NCBI GenBank assembly: GCA_002189035.1
Contig: NEEC01000093.1
Coordinates: forward strand, 1-41,444
Direction of reading: 5' to 3'
Length of the DNA stretch: 41,444 nt
From: Utricularia gibba
Lineage: Eukaryota; Streptophyta; Magnoliopsida; Lamiales; Lentibulariaceae
Made by a program: the position numbers and the translations under genes. Positions 23,536 to 34,662 of this stretch are shown in pieces. The notes beneath the pieces were generated by a model. It saw only the letters and a program-made list of their open reading frames with translations. It did not search any database and was not told the origin of the DNA. Each line of letters opens with the position of its first letter. Position 1 is the stretch's first letter.

Positions 23536-26500
23536 GTCACAAAATGGCCTAGCCATTGTGGACGTTGTGATTCGTTGGCCCGTTTTGATGCGAAAGTTGT
23601 TATGGGCTTCCAAAACTCGCGTGATTCACTAATATATGTTAAATTCTAGAATTTCGCGGCATTATCATGCAGTTTTTCGGGTGTGCTCGGACCCTTGGAT
23701 TTCCCATATCAAGGGGTGCCCTGGCGCAACCTTCGCGATCGATACGATATCTTCCAAACCATTTAGAGTCACGTGACACAAAGCATCGTTTCGAAGCTCG
23801 TTTCGGGACGGTCATTTTTTGTGTTGGTAGCTTGCTCATTCGAAGAAAGTTCGAAGCTCGAAGGATGGCCATATATTAGCCTTCAATGGTGTCACAAAAT
23901 GGCCTAGCCATTGGGATGTTGCAGCTCGTTGGCCCGTTTTGATGCGAAAGTTGTTATCGGCTTCCAAAACTCGCGTGATTCACTAATATATGTTAAATTC
24001 TTGAATTTCGCGGCATTCTCATGCATTTTTTTGGGTGTGCTCGGACTCTAGGATTTCTCATATCATGGGGTGGCCTAGCGCAGCCTTCGCGATCGGTGCG
24101 ATATCTTCCAAACTGTTTAGAGTCACGCGACACACAGCATACCATTTCGAAGTTCATTCTGGGACGGTCTTTTTTGTGTTATGAGCTTGCTCATCCAAAG
24201 AAAGCCTTAATTTCAAAGATGTTTCGAAGCTCGAATGATGGCCTTATCTTTAGTTTCAATCGTTTCACAAAATGGCCATGCTATTGGGGACGTTTCGATT
24301 TGCCCGTTTAGATTAATTCATATAGGTGGTTAATTCAATCGTGGTTCTCGGCTTATCTTTAGTTTCAATCGTGGTTCTCGGCTTGCAAAATTCGCATGAT
24401 TAATTCATATAGGTGAAATTCTTGAATTTTCCAGCAATCTCATGCACTTCTTCGAGTGTGCTCGGAACCTGGGATTTCCTAGATCAAAGGGTGGCTTCAC
24501 ACAATCTTCACGTCCGATGCGATATCTTCTAAACCATTTGAAGTCACACAACACACAGCATACCCTTTCAAAGATCGTTTTGAGACTGTTATTTTTTTTG
24601 TTGGGAGCTCGTTCATTCGAAGAAGTTTCAAAGCTTGAATGATCGTCTTATGTTAGCCTTCGGTGGTGTCACTAAATTTCCTTGCCACTAGGGACGTTTC
24701 GATTAGTGGGCCCGCTTTGATGCAAAAGTGGTTCTCGGCTTTCAATATACACGTGATTCATCAATATAGGTGAAATTCTTTAATCTCGCAGCAATCTCAT
24801 GCACTTTTCCGAGTGTGCTCAAAACCTAGGATTTCCTAGACCAAAGGGTGGCTTCGCGCAGCCTTCACGCCCAATGCGATATCTTCAAAACCGTTTTGAG
24901 TCTTGCAACACACAACATACAAATCTCGTTCCTAGACGGTCATTTTTTTTGGGAGCTCGTTAATCCAAAGAAGTTTTGAAGCTCGAATGATCGCCTTATG
25001 TTAGCGTTCCGTGGTGTTACAAATAGCCTTGCCATTGGGGACGTTTGGATGCGAAAGTGCTTGTTGGCTTGCAAAACACACATGATATATTAATACAGGT
25101 GAATTTCTCGAATCTCTCAGCAATCTCATGCACTTCTCCGGGTGTGTTCGGAACTTAGGATTTCCTAGACCAAAGAGTGGCTTCACGCAGCCTTCATGAC
25201 CGATGCGATATGTTCAAAACCATTTGAAGTCACACGACACACAGCACACCGTTTCACAGCTTGCTCTGAGACGATCGTTTTTCGTGTCTGGAGCTTGTTC
25301 ATCCGAAGAAGTTTTGAAGCTCGAATGATCGCCTTCTGTTCGCCTTCAATGGTGTCACAAAATGGCCTTCCAATTGGGGACGTTGCGATTTGTGAGTCCT
25401 TTTTAATGCGAAAGTGGTTCTCAACTAGCAAAATACGCGTGATTCATTAATATAGGTGAAATTCTTGAATCTCGCAGCAATCTCCGGGTGTGCTTGGAAC
25501 CTGGGATTTCCTCGACCAATGGGCTGCCCCGCGCAACCTTCACGACCGATGCGATATCTTCCAAATTGTTTGGAGTCACGTCACACACAGCATACTGTTT
25601 CAAATCTCATTTCGAGACGGTCCTTTTTTGTGTTGGGAGCTCGTTCATCCGAAGATTTTTTGAAGCTCGAATGATCGCCTTATGTTAGCCTTCAACGGTG
25701 TCACAAAATGGCATTTCCATTTGGGACGTTGTGATTTGTGGGCCCGTTTTGATGCGAAAGTGCTTCTCGGCTTGCAAAACATGCATGATTTATTAATACA
25801 GGTGAAATTCTCGAATCTTGCTACAATCTCATGCACTTCTCCGAGTGTGCTCGGACCATTGGATTTCCTAGACCAAAGGGTGGCTTTGCGCAGCCTTCAC
25901 AAATGATGCGATATCTTCCACGTAACAGACAGCATAATGTTTCGAAGCCCGTTCCAAGATGGTTGTTTTTAGTGTTGGGAGCTCGTTCTTCTAAAGAAGA
26001 TTCAAAGTTTGAATGATGGCTTTATCTTAGGCTTCAATGATGTCACAAAATGGCCTTACCATTGGGGACGTTGCGATTTCTCTGCATATTTTGATGCGAA
26101 AGTGGTTCTCGGCATGCAAAACACACGTGATTCTTTAATACAGGTGAAATTCTTCAATCTCGCTGCAATCCCATGCACTTCTCTGGATGTGCTCGAATCC
26201 TGGGATTTCCTAGACCAAAGGGTGACCTCAAACAGCCTTAACGACCGATGCGATATCTTCCAAACCATTTTGAGCCACGCAACACACAGCATACCATTTC
26301 AAAGATCGTTCCGAGATGTTCGTTTTTTTTTGTGTTGAGAGCTCGTTCATCCGAAGAAGTTTTGATGCTCGAATGATCGCCTTATCTTAGGCTTTAATGG
26401 TGTCACAAAATGGCCTTGCCATTGGGGAGGTTGCGATTTCTTGGCTTGTATTGATGCGAAAGTGGTTTTCGACCAGCAAAACACGCGTGATTCTTTAATA

Positions 26501-29230
26501 TAGGAGAAATTCTTGAATTTCGCAGCAATCTCATGCACTTCTTTGGGTGTGCTCGAAACCTGGGATTTCCTAGACCAAAGGGTGGTGTCGTGCAACCTTC
26601 ACGACCGATGCGATATCTTCCAAACCGTTTGAAGTCACGCAACACACAGCATACAGTTTCGAAGCTTGTTCCAAGACGCTCGTTTTTTGTGTTCAGAGCT
26701 CATTCATCCGAAGAAGTTTCGAAGCTCGAATGATGGCCTTATTTAAGGCTTCAATGTGTCACAAAATGTCCTTGCCATTGGGGACGTTGCGATTTGTGGA
26801 CCCGTTTTGATGCGAAAGTGGTTCTCGACTTTCAAAACACGCATGATTCATTAACATAGGTGAAATTCTCAAATTTCACGACAATCTCATGCGTTTCTCC
26901 GAGTGTGCTCAGACCCTTATATTTCCTAGACCAAAGGGTGGCCTCGCGCAGCCTTCGCGACCGATGCGATATCTTCCAAACCATTTGAAGTCATGCAACG
27001 CACAGCATATTGTTTCAAAGCTTGTTCCGAGGCGATCGTGTTTTATCTTGAGAGCTCACTCATCCGAAGAAGGCTTGAAGCTCGAATGATAGACTTATGT
27101 TAGTCTTCAATGGTATCACAAAGTGTCCATGCCGTTGGAGACGTTGTGATTCATGACCCCTGTTTTGATGCAAAAGTGGTTTTCGGCTTGGAAAACATGC
27201 GAAATTGATTAATTGAGGTGTAATTTTTCAATTGCAAGGCAATCTCATGCACTTCTTCAGGTGTTTTCGGACTATGGAGATTTCCTAGACCAATGGATGG
27301 CCTCGCGTAGCCTTCGCTACCAACGTGATATCTTCTTAACTGTGCTGAGTCATGTTACACACAGTATACCATTCCTAAGCTTGCTCTAAGCGGTCGTGTT
27401 TTGTGTTGAAGGACTATTTATCCGAGAAAGGCTCGAATTTCGAATAATGGCTTTCTTTTAGCTTTGAGTGGTTTCACAAAGTGAACAGGCGGTTCGCAAT
27501 GTTGAAATTCAAGTTTCTCATTTTGATGCAAAAGTGAAATTTTGGATTTGTGAGGCAACCTCTTGCACTTCTTTGGGTGTGTTCAGACTAGGGGATTTCC
27601 CTAGAAAGAAGGGTGGCTTCACGTAGACTTCGCTGCCGATGCGCTCCAAACCATCTTGAGTCACGCAACACATAGCACCATTTCAAAGCTCATTCCAAGA
27701 TAGTCATGTTTTGTGTTGAGAGCTTGCTCATCCAAAGAAGGCTTGAAGCTCAAATGATGACCTTATGTTAGCCTTCAGTGGTATCACAAAGTGGTCATAC
27801 CATTGGGGACGTTGTGACCCGACCCTCATCTTGATGCAAAAGTTGTTTTTGGCTTGAAACACCTGCGAGAGTGATTGAATGAGGTGAAATTTTTCAAATG
27901 CGAGGCAATCTCATGCACTTCTCCGAGTGTGTTTGGATCATAAACCAAAGGGTGGCCTTGTGCAGTGTTCGCAATTGATGCGATATCTTCTAAATCGTGT
28001 TGAGTCACATTACATACAGTATACCGTTTCAAAACTCATTCTAAGGTAGTCGTCTTTTTTGTTTGAAAACCGTTTGTCTGAGGAAACCATTGAGCTCGAT
28101 TGTTGGCCTTATGTTAGCTTTCATTGATTTGACGAATCGGCCAGGTCGTTCACAACTTTACAATTCCGAGCTCCCATCTTGATGCGAAAGTGATTTTCGA
28201 CTTGCAAAGCATGTGAGATTGATTGATTTAAGTGTGATTTTGGATTTCAACAATCCCTTGCACTTTTGCAATTGTGTCCAAACTCATGGGATGTCCATAG
28301 ACTAAAAGGTGGCCTCGCATAGCATTTGCAATTGATGCAATATCTTTCAGACCATGTTGAGTCATGTTGAGCATAGCATACAGTAAATTGAACTGAGTGC
28401 ATTCGTAACCGTGTGAGGCCCCTTGAGCAAAGGATGCCTTTGTGCATCATTCGGTTCCCATGCGATATCTTTCAAATCGTGATGATTCATCCTACACACA
28501 ATATACTATTTCAAAGCTCGTTCTGTGCCGATCATGTTGGTCGAGGAAACCTAATGGTCCAATGACGGTTTGGTATAACAAAGTGGCCAGGACACTCAGG
28601 GTGATGTGATTTGGGACTCAAATTTTAACATGAAGGTCATTTTCGGTCTCTAGGTCATGTGAATATAATAACTAATATAAAATTTGGGTTTCCGATGCCA
28701 TCTTTTGCATTGCTTTGGTTCAAGCCCATGGGAGGTTTGTAGAGAAAAGGTGTATTCGCACACTATTTGCTTCCAACGCAATATTTTCCTAAATGTGATG
28801 ATTTATCCTACACAGTATATCATTTTGAACCTCATTCTAAGAAGTTATGTTTGTCCATGAAAGGCTGAATGTTCGATAAAGGCTTGGTGCTCGAAAAATA
28901 GCCTTATGTTAGACTTCAATTGTGGTACAAAGTGGCGAGTACATTCAAGAAAATGTGATTCAGCACTCTCATTTTGACATGAAGGCGATTTTAAATTTGC
29001 AAAATATGCAAGTATGATAAAATGGCATATAATGTTTGGTTTCATATGTGATTCTATGGATTGCCCCAAAAGCATTCAAACTTGAGGGAGGCCTCTTGAT
29101 CAAGTGGCGCATTCACGTATTGTTCACTTCCAATGTAATATTTTCATGGCAATCGCGTTGAGTCACGAAAGGCATGTCACACAATGATAGCTTGTTGCTT
29201 GAAAGATGGACTTATTTCTCTCATACTCTT
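23536..29230. repeat. Progressively diverged satellite edge
   Basis: Monomers are still recognisable by GTGTGCTCGGA, the ATGCGATATCTTCCAAACC box, GAAGCTCGAATGAT(C/G)GCCTTAT, GGTGTCACAAAATGGCC and GATGCGAAAGTGGTTCTCGGC. Divergence grows rightward. By 27,000-28,700 only fragments of each landmark remain, and the last faint matches are near 29,200 (GTTGAGTCACGAAAGG). CpG sites are lost in step. In one comparable ~70-base segment I counted eight CpGs in the core (from 19,200), four at about 25,175 and one at about 28,305. This fits ancient, unhomogenised repeats with methyl-cytosine decay. Near 24,300-24,400 a ~30-base segment ending GTGGTTCTCGGCTT is locally duplicated. Confidence 0.9.
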
Positions 29231-29634
29231 AGTCAAAACAATTATACATAGGGTGTCCATTTTTTTCACACAATATCCCGCACATGTTAACTGTGGTCAA
29301 TGATGGAGTAGGACCAACTGTTACCAAATCTTACTTTTATGAGTTGCTTGTTAGTTGGAGGGAGTTGATGGGCCGACACTCGCAATGATGGGAAAAGAGC
29401 TTAATAGACCGAGTTGGACGGATGGGTGTTCCGCCGGAATGAGTTGATGGGTCAAACCCACAATGATAGAAAAGGGCCTCGGGTGGGCTCATGGGGGAGA
29501 AAAAGGAATATTAAATTGGAGGTTAAGCGGCGGCTAAGCGGAGGAAGACGGGACGGAAAGAGGAAAATCGCTGGGAAGCTGGTGGGCGGCGGCGATCGGA
29601 GGGCATGGGCCAGGCGCGCGGAGGTTAGCTCCAC
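29231..29634 (+). other. Satellite-to-gene boundary and ALG2 upstream region
   Basis: This is unique sequence between the last recognisable satellite and the ALG2 leader. It contains an imperfect ~39-base direct repeat beginning GAGTTGATGGG at 29,362 and again at 29,441. It then becomes purine- and GC-rich (about 29,480-29,630, with GGCGGCGGCGATCGGAGGGC). A GC-rich stretch of this kind just upstream of a plant housekeeping gene is likely promoter plus 5' UTR. I see no clear TATA box or second gene. Confidence 0.5.
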
Positions 29635-29777
29635 GTAAGAAAACTGTCACTTTGGGTTATATCGCGTTATTGCCGGGAGTTGCCGTTTGTAAGCGGTGAA
29701 ATCTGTGATGTCAATGATACATATAGGTTAAAAGGCTCTCAAGGTGTGGTTTTTTTTTTTTTTTGTTGTTTATGTAG
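29635..29777 (+). other. Possible 5' UTR intron of ALG2
   Basis: A consensus-like donor, CCAC|GTAAGAA, lies at 29,635. A long T-run (29,749-29,764) followed by GTTTATGTAG ends at 29,777. The ALG2 start codon is 42 bases further on. The T-run would serve as the polypyrimidine tract of the acceptor. This is inferred from splice-site appearance only. Confidence 0.35.
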
Positions 29778-29819
29778 CTTCTGGATCTGGGATAGTATCA
29801 AAGAATAACTGAGATTATC

Positions 29820-32080
29820 ATGGCAAGCAAAGACTCTCCCAAATTGAATATAGCAATTATTCACCCTGATCTTGGAATAGGTAGGGTGTAATTCTTTCAA
29901 TTGATTGAGATTTTGTGCCATGCACTGGTTTAAAACGTTATTGAAGAATTGGAAAGTTCCTTTTGCCTCCAATAGCTTTTTCATGAAACATGATTGATAA
30001 ATAGTGGATGAGTACCAGGGGAAGGTAATTGTTCAGAGTTAGCCAAAAGTTGTTGTAATGATCTCAGGATTAATAGTTTGTCATCTTTGGGTTCAAGTTT
30101 TCATTTTCCATGAGTTTATTTAATCTTCAAGAGAAGATTCAGTTGTTCTCTTTCTTGTTTCTGCATGTAGTGTCCTTTTTCATTCGATGGCAGCTGTTTC
30201 CAAGTCTTCCATCATTGCAGGTGGCGCTGAAAGGTTAATTGTTGATGCTGCTGTTGAACTCTCATCTTATGGGCATAATGTGCACATATTCACATCACAC
30301 CACGATAAAACCCATTGCTTTGAGGAAACTGTCTCTGGTATGCTTTACAATTTCTTTCTTTTTTCTCGTTTTTAAATTTATCAGATTCAGTATTTCACTT
30401 TGCCATTATCTGATTATTTACAGGGACATTTCCAGTTACTGTTTATGGAACATTCCTACCTCGGCATATTCTTTACCGTTTCCATGCAGTGTGTGCATAT
30501 CTACGATGCATCGTTGTTGCACTCTGTGTGTTGTTTCTGTATCCAGCTTTCGACATTGTACTTGCAGATCAAGTTTCCATTGTCAATCCTCTGATGAAAT
30601 TGAAAAAGGCATCGAAGGTTTGCATGCGCTGAGCACAAAATGACCTTTTTCTGCATTAAGTAGTGTTAGTTTTTAGGCTAGTGATGCCAAGACTTTGGTT
30701 CTTTTAAATATAACACGCCAGCCTCTTGGAAGTGCAGTTATATATCCTGGTTTTATCTAGGTTGTTTTCTATTGCCATTTTCCGGACCTCTTACTGGCTC
30801 AACGCACAACCATACTTCAGCGACTTTATCGAAAACCAGTAGATTGGCTAGAAGAAATAACGACAGGTTGAGCTCTCAACAGCTTTTTTTCCTCTTCTTT
30901 GTTACTCTACTTGTATGCTCCTAAGTGTTATATAACTTTTTTACACCTCATAGGGATGGCTGATTTAATTCTTGTGAACAGCGAATTCACTGCTCTTACT
31001 TTTGCGAAAACGTTCAAGTTTTTAAGTTCTCGAGGTGTTAAACCTGCTGTACTTTATCCGGCTGTCAATGTTCATCATTTCAAGGAACCTGATGCTGGGA
31101 CCAGGTAGAAGAGACTGTAAACGTGTTTTTCAATTTCAGTTGGTTTCCTACTCATCTATTCTCACTTCTACCGCTCATCTATTACTCCATTGGTCCACTG
31201 TAGGTTAACTTTCTTGTCAATAAACCGTTTTGAGCGGAAAAAGAACATAGAGCTTGCTATATCTGCGTTTGCCATGCTCTGCAATAGCCATGAAAACGTT
31301 CTTCAAGACAACGCTTATAATGAACTCTCTTTGATCGTTGCTGGTATTCCTTCTCCTCTTTACATGGTTCGACCATGAGAAACTAACTCATGCTTCATAG
31401 GAATGGGTGTTCTTCAAAAGTATACATGGTTCGACCATGAGAAACTAACTCATGCTTCATAGGAATGGGTGTTCTTCAAAAGTATACGGACTTTAAATTC
31501 ATGCTCTTTGCATTAAGAATGTCATGCGCATTCATTTTTTCAGGTGGATATGATACGCGCCTCCGGGAAAATGTGGAGTACTTGGAGGAGCTCAAAACCT
31601 TGGCTGATAAACAAGGCATATTGCATCGTGTCCGGTTCATCACATCATGCTCTACAGCAGATAGAAATAATCTTCTTTCTCAGTGTCTCTGTGTGGTATA
31701 CACTCCTAAGGTCAGTCTGCCAAGCATGCACATTGCCTTTAAAATAAGATTGTGAGTAACCTCTTGTAGGATTGATCATGAATCAGGATGAGCATTTTGG
31801 TATTGTTCCAATCGAAGCAATGGCTGCACACAAGCCAGTCATTGCATGCGATAGCGGAGGTCCAGTTGAGACCATAAAACATGGGGTCACCGGTTACCTC
31901 TGTGAGCCTAGCTCCAAAGCATTCTCAGCAGCCATGGCTAACTTTGTTCATGATCCTCAACTGTCCAAAACGATGGGCAGAGAAGCTCGAGAGCATGTCT
32001 CGGAATCCTTCTCCACAGTAATATTTGGGCAGCGCCTCAATTCGCATGTTGTTGATATAGCTAGGAAAAAGAGCCAGTGA
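29820..32080 (+). CDS. ALG2: ALG2, GDP-Man:Man1GlcNAc2-PP-dolichol alpha-1,3/1,6-mannosyltransferase
   Basis: ALG2 adds the second and third mannoses to the dolichol-linked N-glycan precursor on the cytosolic face of the ER. Eight exons can be joined by GT-AG introns in one open frame of 409 residues, close to the usual plant length: 29820-29880, 30221-30337, 30424-30617, 30761-30866, 30954-31104, 31204-31343, 31544-31710 and 31787-32080 (TGA). The N-terminus reads [20 protein letters not shown], with the GGAER loop at residues 21-25 typical of GT4/GT-B enzymes. A hydrophobic stretch follows near residues 90-105, a likely membrane-association segment. NRFERKKN (217-224) supplies the basic donor-site residues. 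The E-x7-E motif is EHFGIVPIE (E314, E322). The start is the first in-frame ATG ahead of the conserved N-terminus. All junction phases agree and no frame break is seen, unlike the three genes downstream. Intron 6 holds a 62-base tandem duplication. Confidence 0.95.
31361..31484. repeat. 62-bp perfect tandem duplication in ALG2 intron 6
   Basis: The unit beginning TACATGGTTCGACCATGAG at 31,361 is repeated without change at 31,423, followed by a 3-base start of a third copy (TAC at 31,485). It lies wholly inside the intron 31,344-31,543, between the exon ending ATCGTTGCTG and the exon starting GTGGATATGA. It should not affect the protein. The unit contains ATGGTTCGACCAT, a short inverted repeat. 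It is either a recent replication-slippage duplication or an assembly duplication. Confidence 0.93.
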
Positions 32081-32687
32081 CCAATCTAAGATCTCGATCC
32101 AGGATGGAGAAGAGGTTGGTGATATCGTATGCGACTTTGTTTTCTTCTTGTGTATTTTTTCTATTTAAAGAAAAATACTTTGTTTAGTGGCAATGAGTGC
32201 TTATAAGTTAAACCGTGTTATAGAATGTGAGAGTTAAGCCAGAGTTTGGAAACATGGTAAAATATACAATGTATGTCAAATCGTTGGGATAGATTCTTTG
32301 TTCCTAATTTCTAAATAACTGGTTTCATAGCCAACTTTAATATTCCTGGTTGACCTTATCGAGTACTTAATGAATTTATTTGCCTTAGGCATTAGGCAGC
32401 CGGCCAAACAGTGATTTTAATTAGGTGGCCGCATTAACTAACTAAATTAGTGAAGAATCAATTGTGTGCGCTATGCTGCGCTACTTCTACTTGTCCCCTC
32501 CCAAAAATGTCAACGAACTGTTTATCCTGATTTGTTCCTGTCCATTCTACTCTATTTATTTCATCAGTCGTCATTCAGGAATCTAACATTTCACCATTCT
32601 AACCTCTGCCCTGGTTAAGTTCTGTTCTCTTTTGCGAACATTCATGGTGGTGAGAAACTGATTTTCTTCTGTGGGGTGGTTCCGAAA
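32081..32687 (+). other. Intergenic: ALG2 3' UTR and TM9SF upstream region
   Basis: This is AT-rich single-copy sequence. The ALG2 3' UTR probably lies in the first ~200 bases. The 5' leader of the next gene probably lies in the last ~100, before ATG at 32,688. I see no additional gene, repeat or convincing TATA box. Confidence 0.5.
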
Positions 32688-34662
32688 ATGGGGAGCAAGT
32701 TAGAGATCTGTTTGTTCTTTGTTTTGTTGGCGTGTAATCAACTTGTGAAGGGGTTTTATCTCCCTGGAAGTTATCCTCACAAATATGGAGTTGGGGATTT
32801 CTTAAATATGAAGGTGAACTCCTTGACCTCAATTGATACGGAGTTGCCTTTTGGGTATTACAGTTTGCCATTCTGTCAGCCAGAAGGGGCATCAAGGACA
32901 GTGCTGAAAATCTTGGGGAGCTTCTTATGGGTGATAGAATTGAGAATTCTCCATACAGATTTAGGATGCTCAAGAATGAGACTGAGCTCTTTCTTTGCCA
33001 AACAAAGCCTTTAGCTGCTCATGAATTCAACCTTTTCAAAACCAGGATTGATGAGATGTATCAGGTGAATGTGATTCTGGATAACTTGCCTGCCATTCGA
33101 TACACCCGCAGGGACAATTTTGTGTTGCGATGGACTGGTTACCCTATTGGTGCCAAGGTGGGGAAGAACTACTACGTGTATAATCACCTGAAGTTCAATG
33201 TTCTCGTTCATAAGAAGGAGATGAGTGATACTGTTAGCCGTGTGGTGGCATCCGGTGATCCCACTGCCGTCATCTCCAAAGATAAGAAGGATCAGGGATC
33301 GGAAGTTGCCCCTGAATACATGGTTGTGGGTTTTGAGGTTGTTCCTTGTAGTTTCAAGCACGATCTTGAATCTGTGAAGAACTTGAAGATGTACGACAGG
33401 TACCCATCTAAAATCAATTGCATTCCTAATGCTGTTGCGGCTCCAATCAAGGTAAACGAGCCGATCACATTCTCGTACGAGGTTTCCTTTGTTGAGAGTG
33501 ATACCAAGTGGCCATCACGGTGGGATGCTTATCTTAAAATGGAAGGAGCCAAAGTCCACTGGTTTTCAATTCTGAACTCATTGACTGTCATTGCTTTCTT
33601 GGCTGGAATCGTGCTGGTGATCTTCATTAGGACTGTTCGACGTGATCTTGCTAACTATGATGAGCTTGATAAGGAAGCGCAGGCCCAGATGACTGAATTA
33701 ACGGGATGGAAGCTTGTCGTCGGCGATGTCTTCCGTGCTCCCAATGATCCATCACTTCTCTGCGTCATGGTTGGAGATGGAATCCAGATTCTGGGAATGG
33801 GAATCGTGACTATTCTCTTCGCAGCTCTAGGATTCATGTCTCCGGCTTCACGGGGAGCTCTTCTGACAGGAATGCTCTTTTTCTACATGATCCTCGGATT
33901 CGCAGCCGGCTACGTCGGCGTTCGACTCTGGAGGACCATCTGGTGCGGCGAGCACAATGACTGGGCCTCAATCTCATGGAAAGTGTCTTGGTTTTTCCCT
34001 GGAATCGCCTTCCTGATACTCACAACTCTGAATTTCCTACTGTGGAGCAGTGGCAGCACCGGAGCTATTCCCTTTTCATCCTTCCTCGCCCTGATCTCAC
34101 TCTGGTTCTGCGTCTCCCTCCCCCTCACTCTCCTGGGCGGTTACTTCGGTTCCAAAGCTCCCTTCATTGAATTCCCAGTTCGAACAAACCAAATCCCACG
34201 AGAGATCCCACAGCAGAAGTACCCATCTTGGCTTCTAGTCCTCGGAGCCGGTACCCTCCCTTCGGCACTCTCTTCATTGAGCTCTTCTTCATCATGTCTA
34301 GCTTATGGATGGGGCGCGTGTACTACGTCTTCGGGTTCCTGCTCATCGTTCTAGCGCTACTAGTAGCTGTCTGCGCCGAAGTATCTCTGGTTTTGACGTA
34401 CATGCATCTCTGCGTGGAGGACTGGAAATGGTGGTGGAAATCCTTCTTCGCGTCGGGATCAGTCGCCATCTACATCTTCTTTTACTCGATCAATTACTTG
34501 ATCTTCGATCTCAAGAGCCTGAGCGGCCCGGTGTCGGCGGTGCTGTACATCGGGTACTCTCTCCTCATGGCGGCTGCGATCATGCTCGCGACGGGGGCCG
34601 TCGGATTCCTCTCGTCTTTCTGGTTCGTGCACTACCTCTTCTCCTCCGTCAAACTGGATTGA
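32688..34662 (+). CDS. TM9SF / endomembrane protein 70 (TMN family) nine-TM protein, two frame breaks
   Basis: TM9SF proteins are Golgi/endosomal membrane proteins implicated in sorting of membrane cargo. The reading is intronless. It starts at ATG 32,688 with a signal peptide (MGSKLEICLFFVLLACNQL..., cleavage likely before FYLPGSYPHKYG) and gives about 658 residues once two frame breaks are allowed for. The luminal N-domain has YGVGDFLNMKVNSLTS, GDRIENSPYRF, LDNLPAIRY and YMVVGFEVVPCSF. TM1 is near VHWFSILNSLTVIAFLAG. The remaining segments include GDVFRAP, GFMSPASRGALLTGM, FPVRTNQIPREIPQQKYPSW and ELFFIMSSLWMGRVYY. The C-terminus is FVHYLFSSVKLD, with the FV ER-export and KxD Golgi-retention signals described for Arabidopsis EMP12. 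One base is missing at ~32,886-32,890 (a G run in the PEGG region) and one at ~34,256-34,261 (a C run in GTLPFGTLF). Frame resumes at once with conserved residues each time, so sequencing error is more likely than decay. A nearby in-frame GTG at 32,676 is not used as start. Confidence 0.93.

Larger units (their letters stand above)
1..29230. repeat. ~357-bp tandem satellite array, right-hand flank
   Basis: A head-to-tail tandem repeat fills the left 70% of the window, roughly 82 monomers. Anchoring on the motif ATGCGTTTCT, monomers start for example at 19156, 19513, 19870, 20227, 20584 and 20941, exactly 357 bases apart. Landmarks within each monomer are, in order: GTGTGCTCGGGCCCTGGGA, GGGGTGGCCTCGCGCAGCC, a CGTTTAGAGTCACGCGACAC box, TTTCGAAGCTC, GAGGAAAGTTCGAAGCTCGA, a TATATAA/TATATTA box, CTAGCCATTGGGGACG, and AAACACGCGTGATTCGTTAA. 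The window opens inside a monomer, so the array continues leftward. All monomers have the same orientation. The 80-120 residue open frames inside recur with the repeat period and match no protein I know. Long-monomer arrays like this are typical of plant centromeric, pericentromeric or subtelomeric heterochromatin. The sequence alone does not say which. I do not recognise the satellite family. Confidence 0.97.

Noticed and set aside
1-29230. 5S or other rDNA repeat origin of the 357-bp unit
   Set aside because: The TATATAAG box and period made me look for a 5S gene. No 120-base 5S sequence with its internal control boxes is visible in the monomer.
28845-29638. Open frames on both strands at 28,845-29,075 and 29,414-29,638
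   Set aside because: The first lies in decayed satellite, the second in GC-rich ALG2 upstream sequence; neither encodes a recognisable domain.
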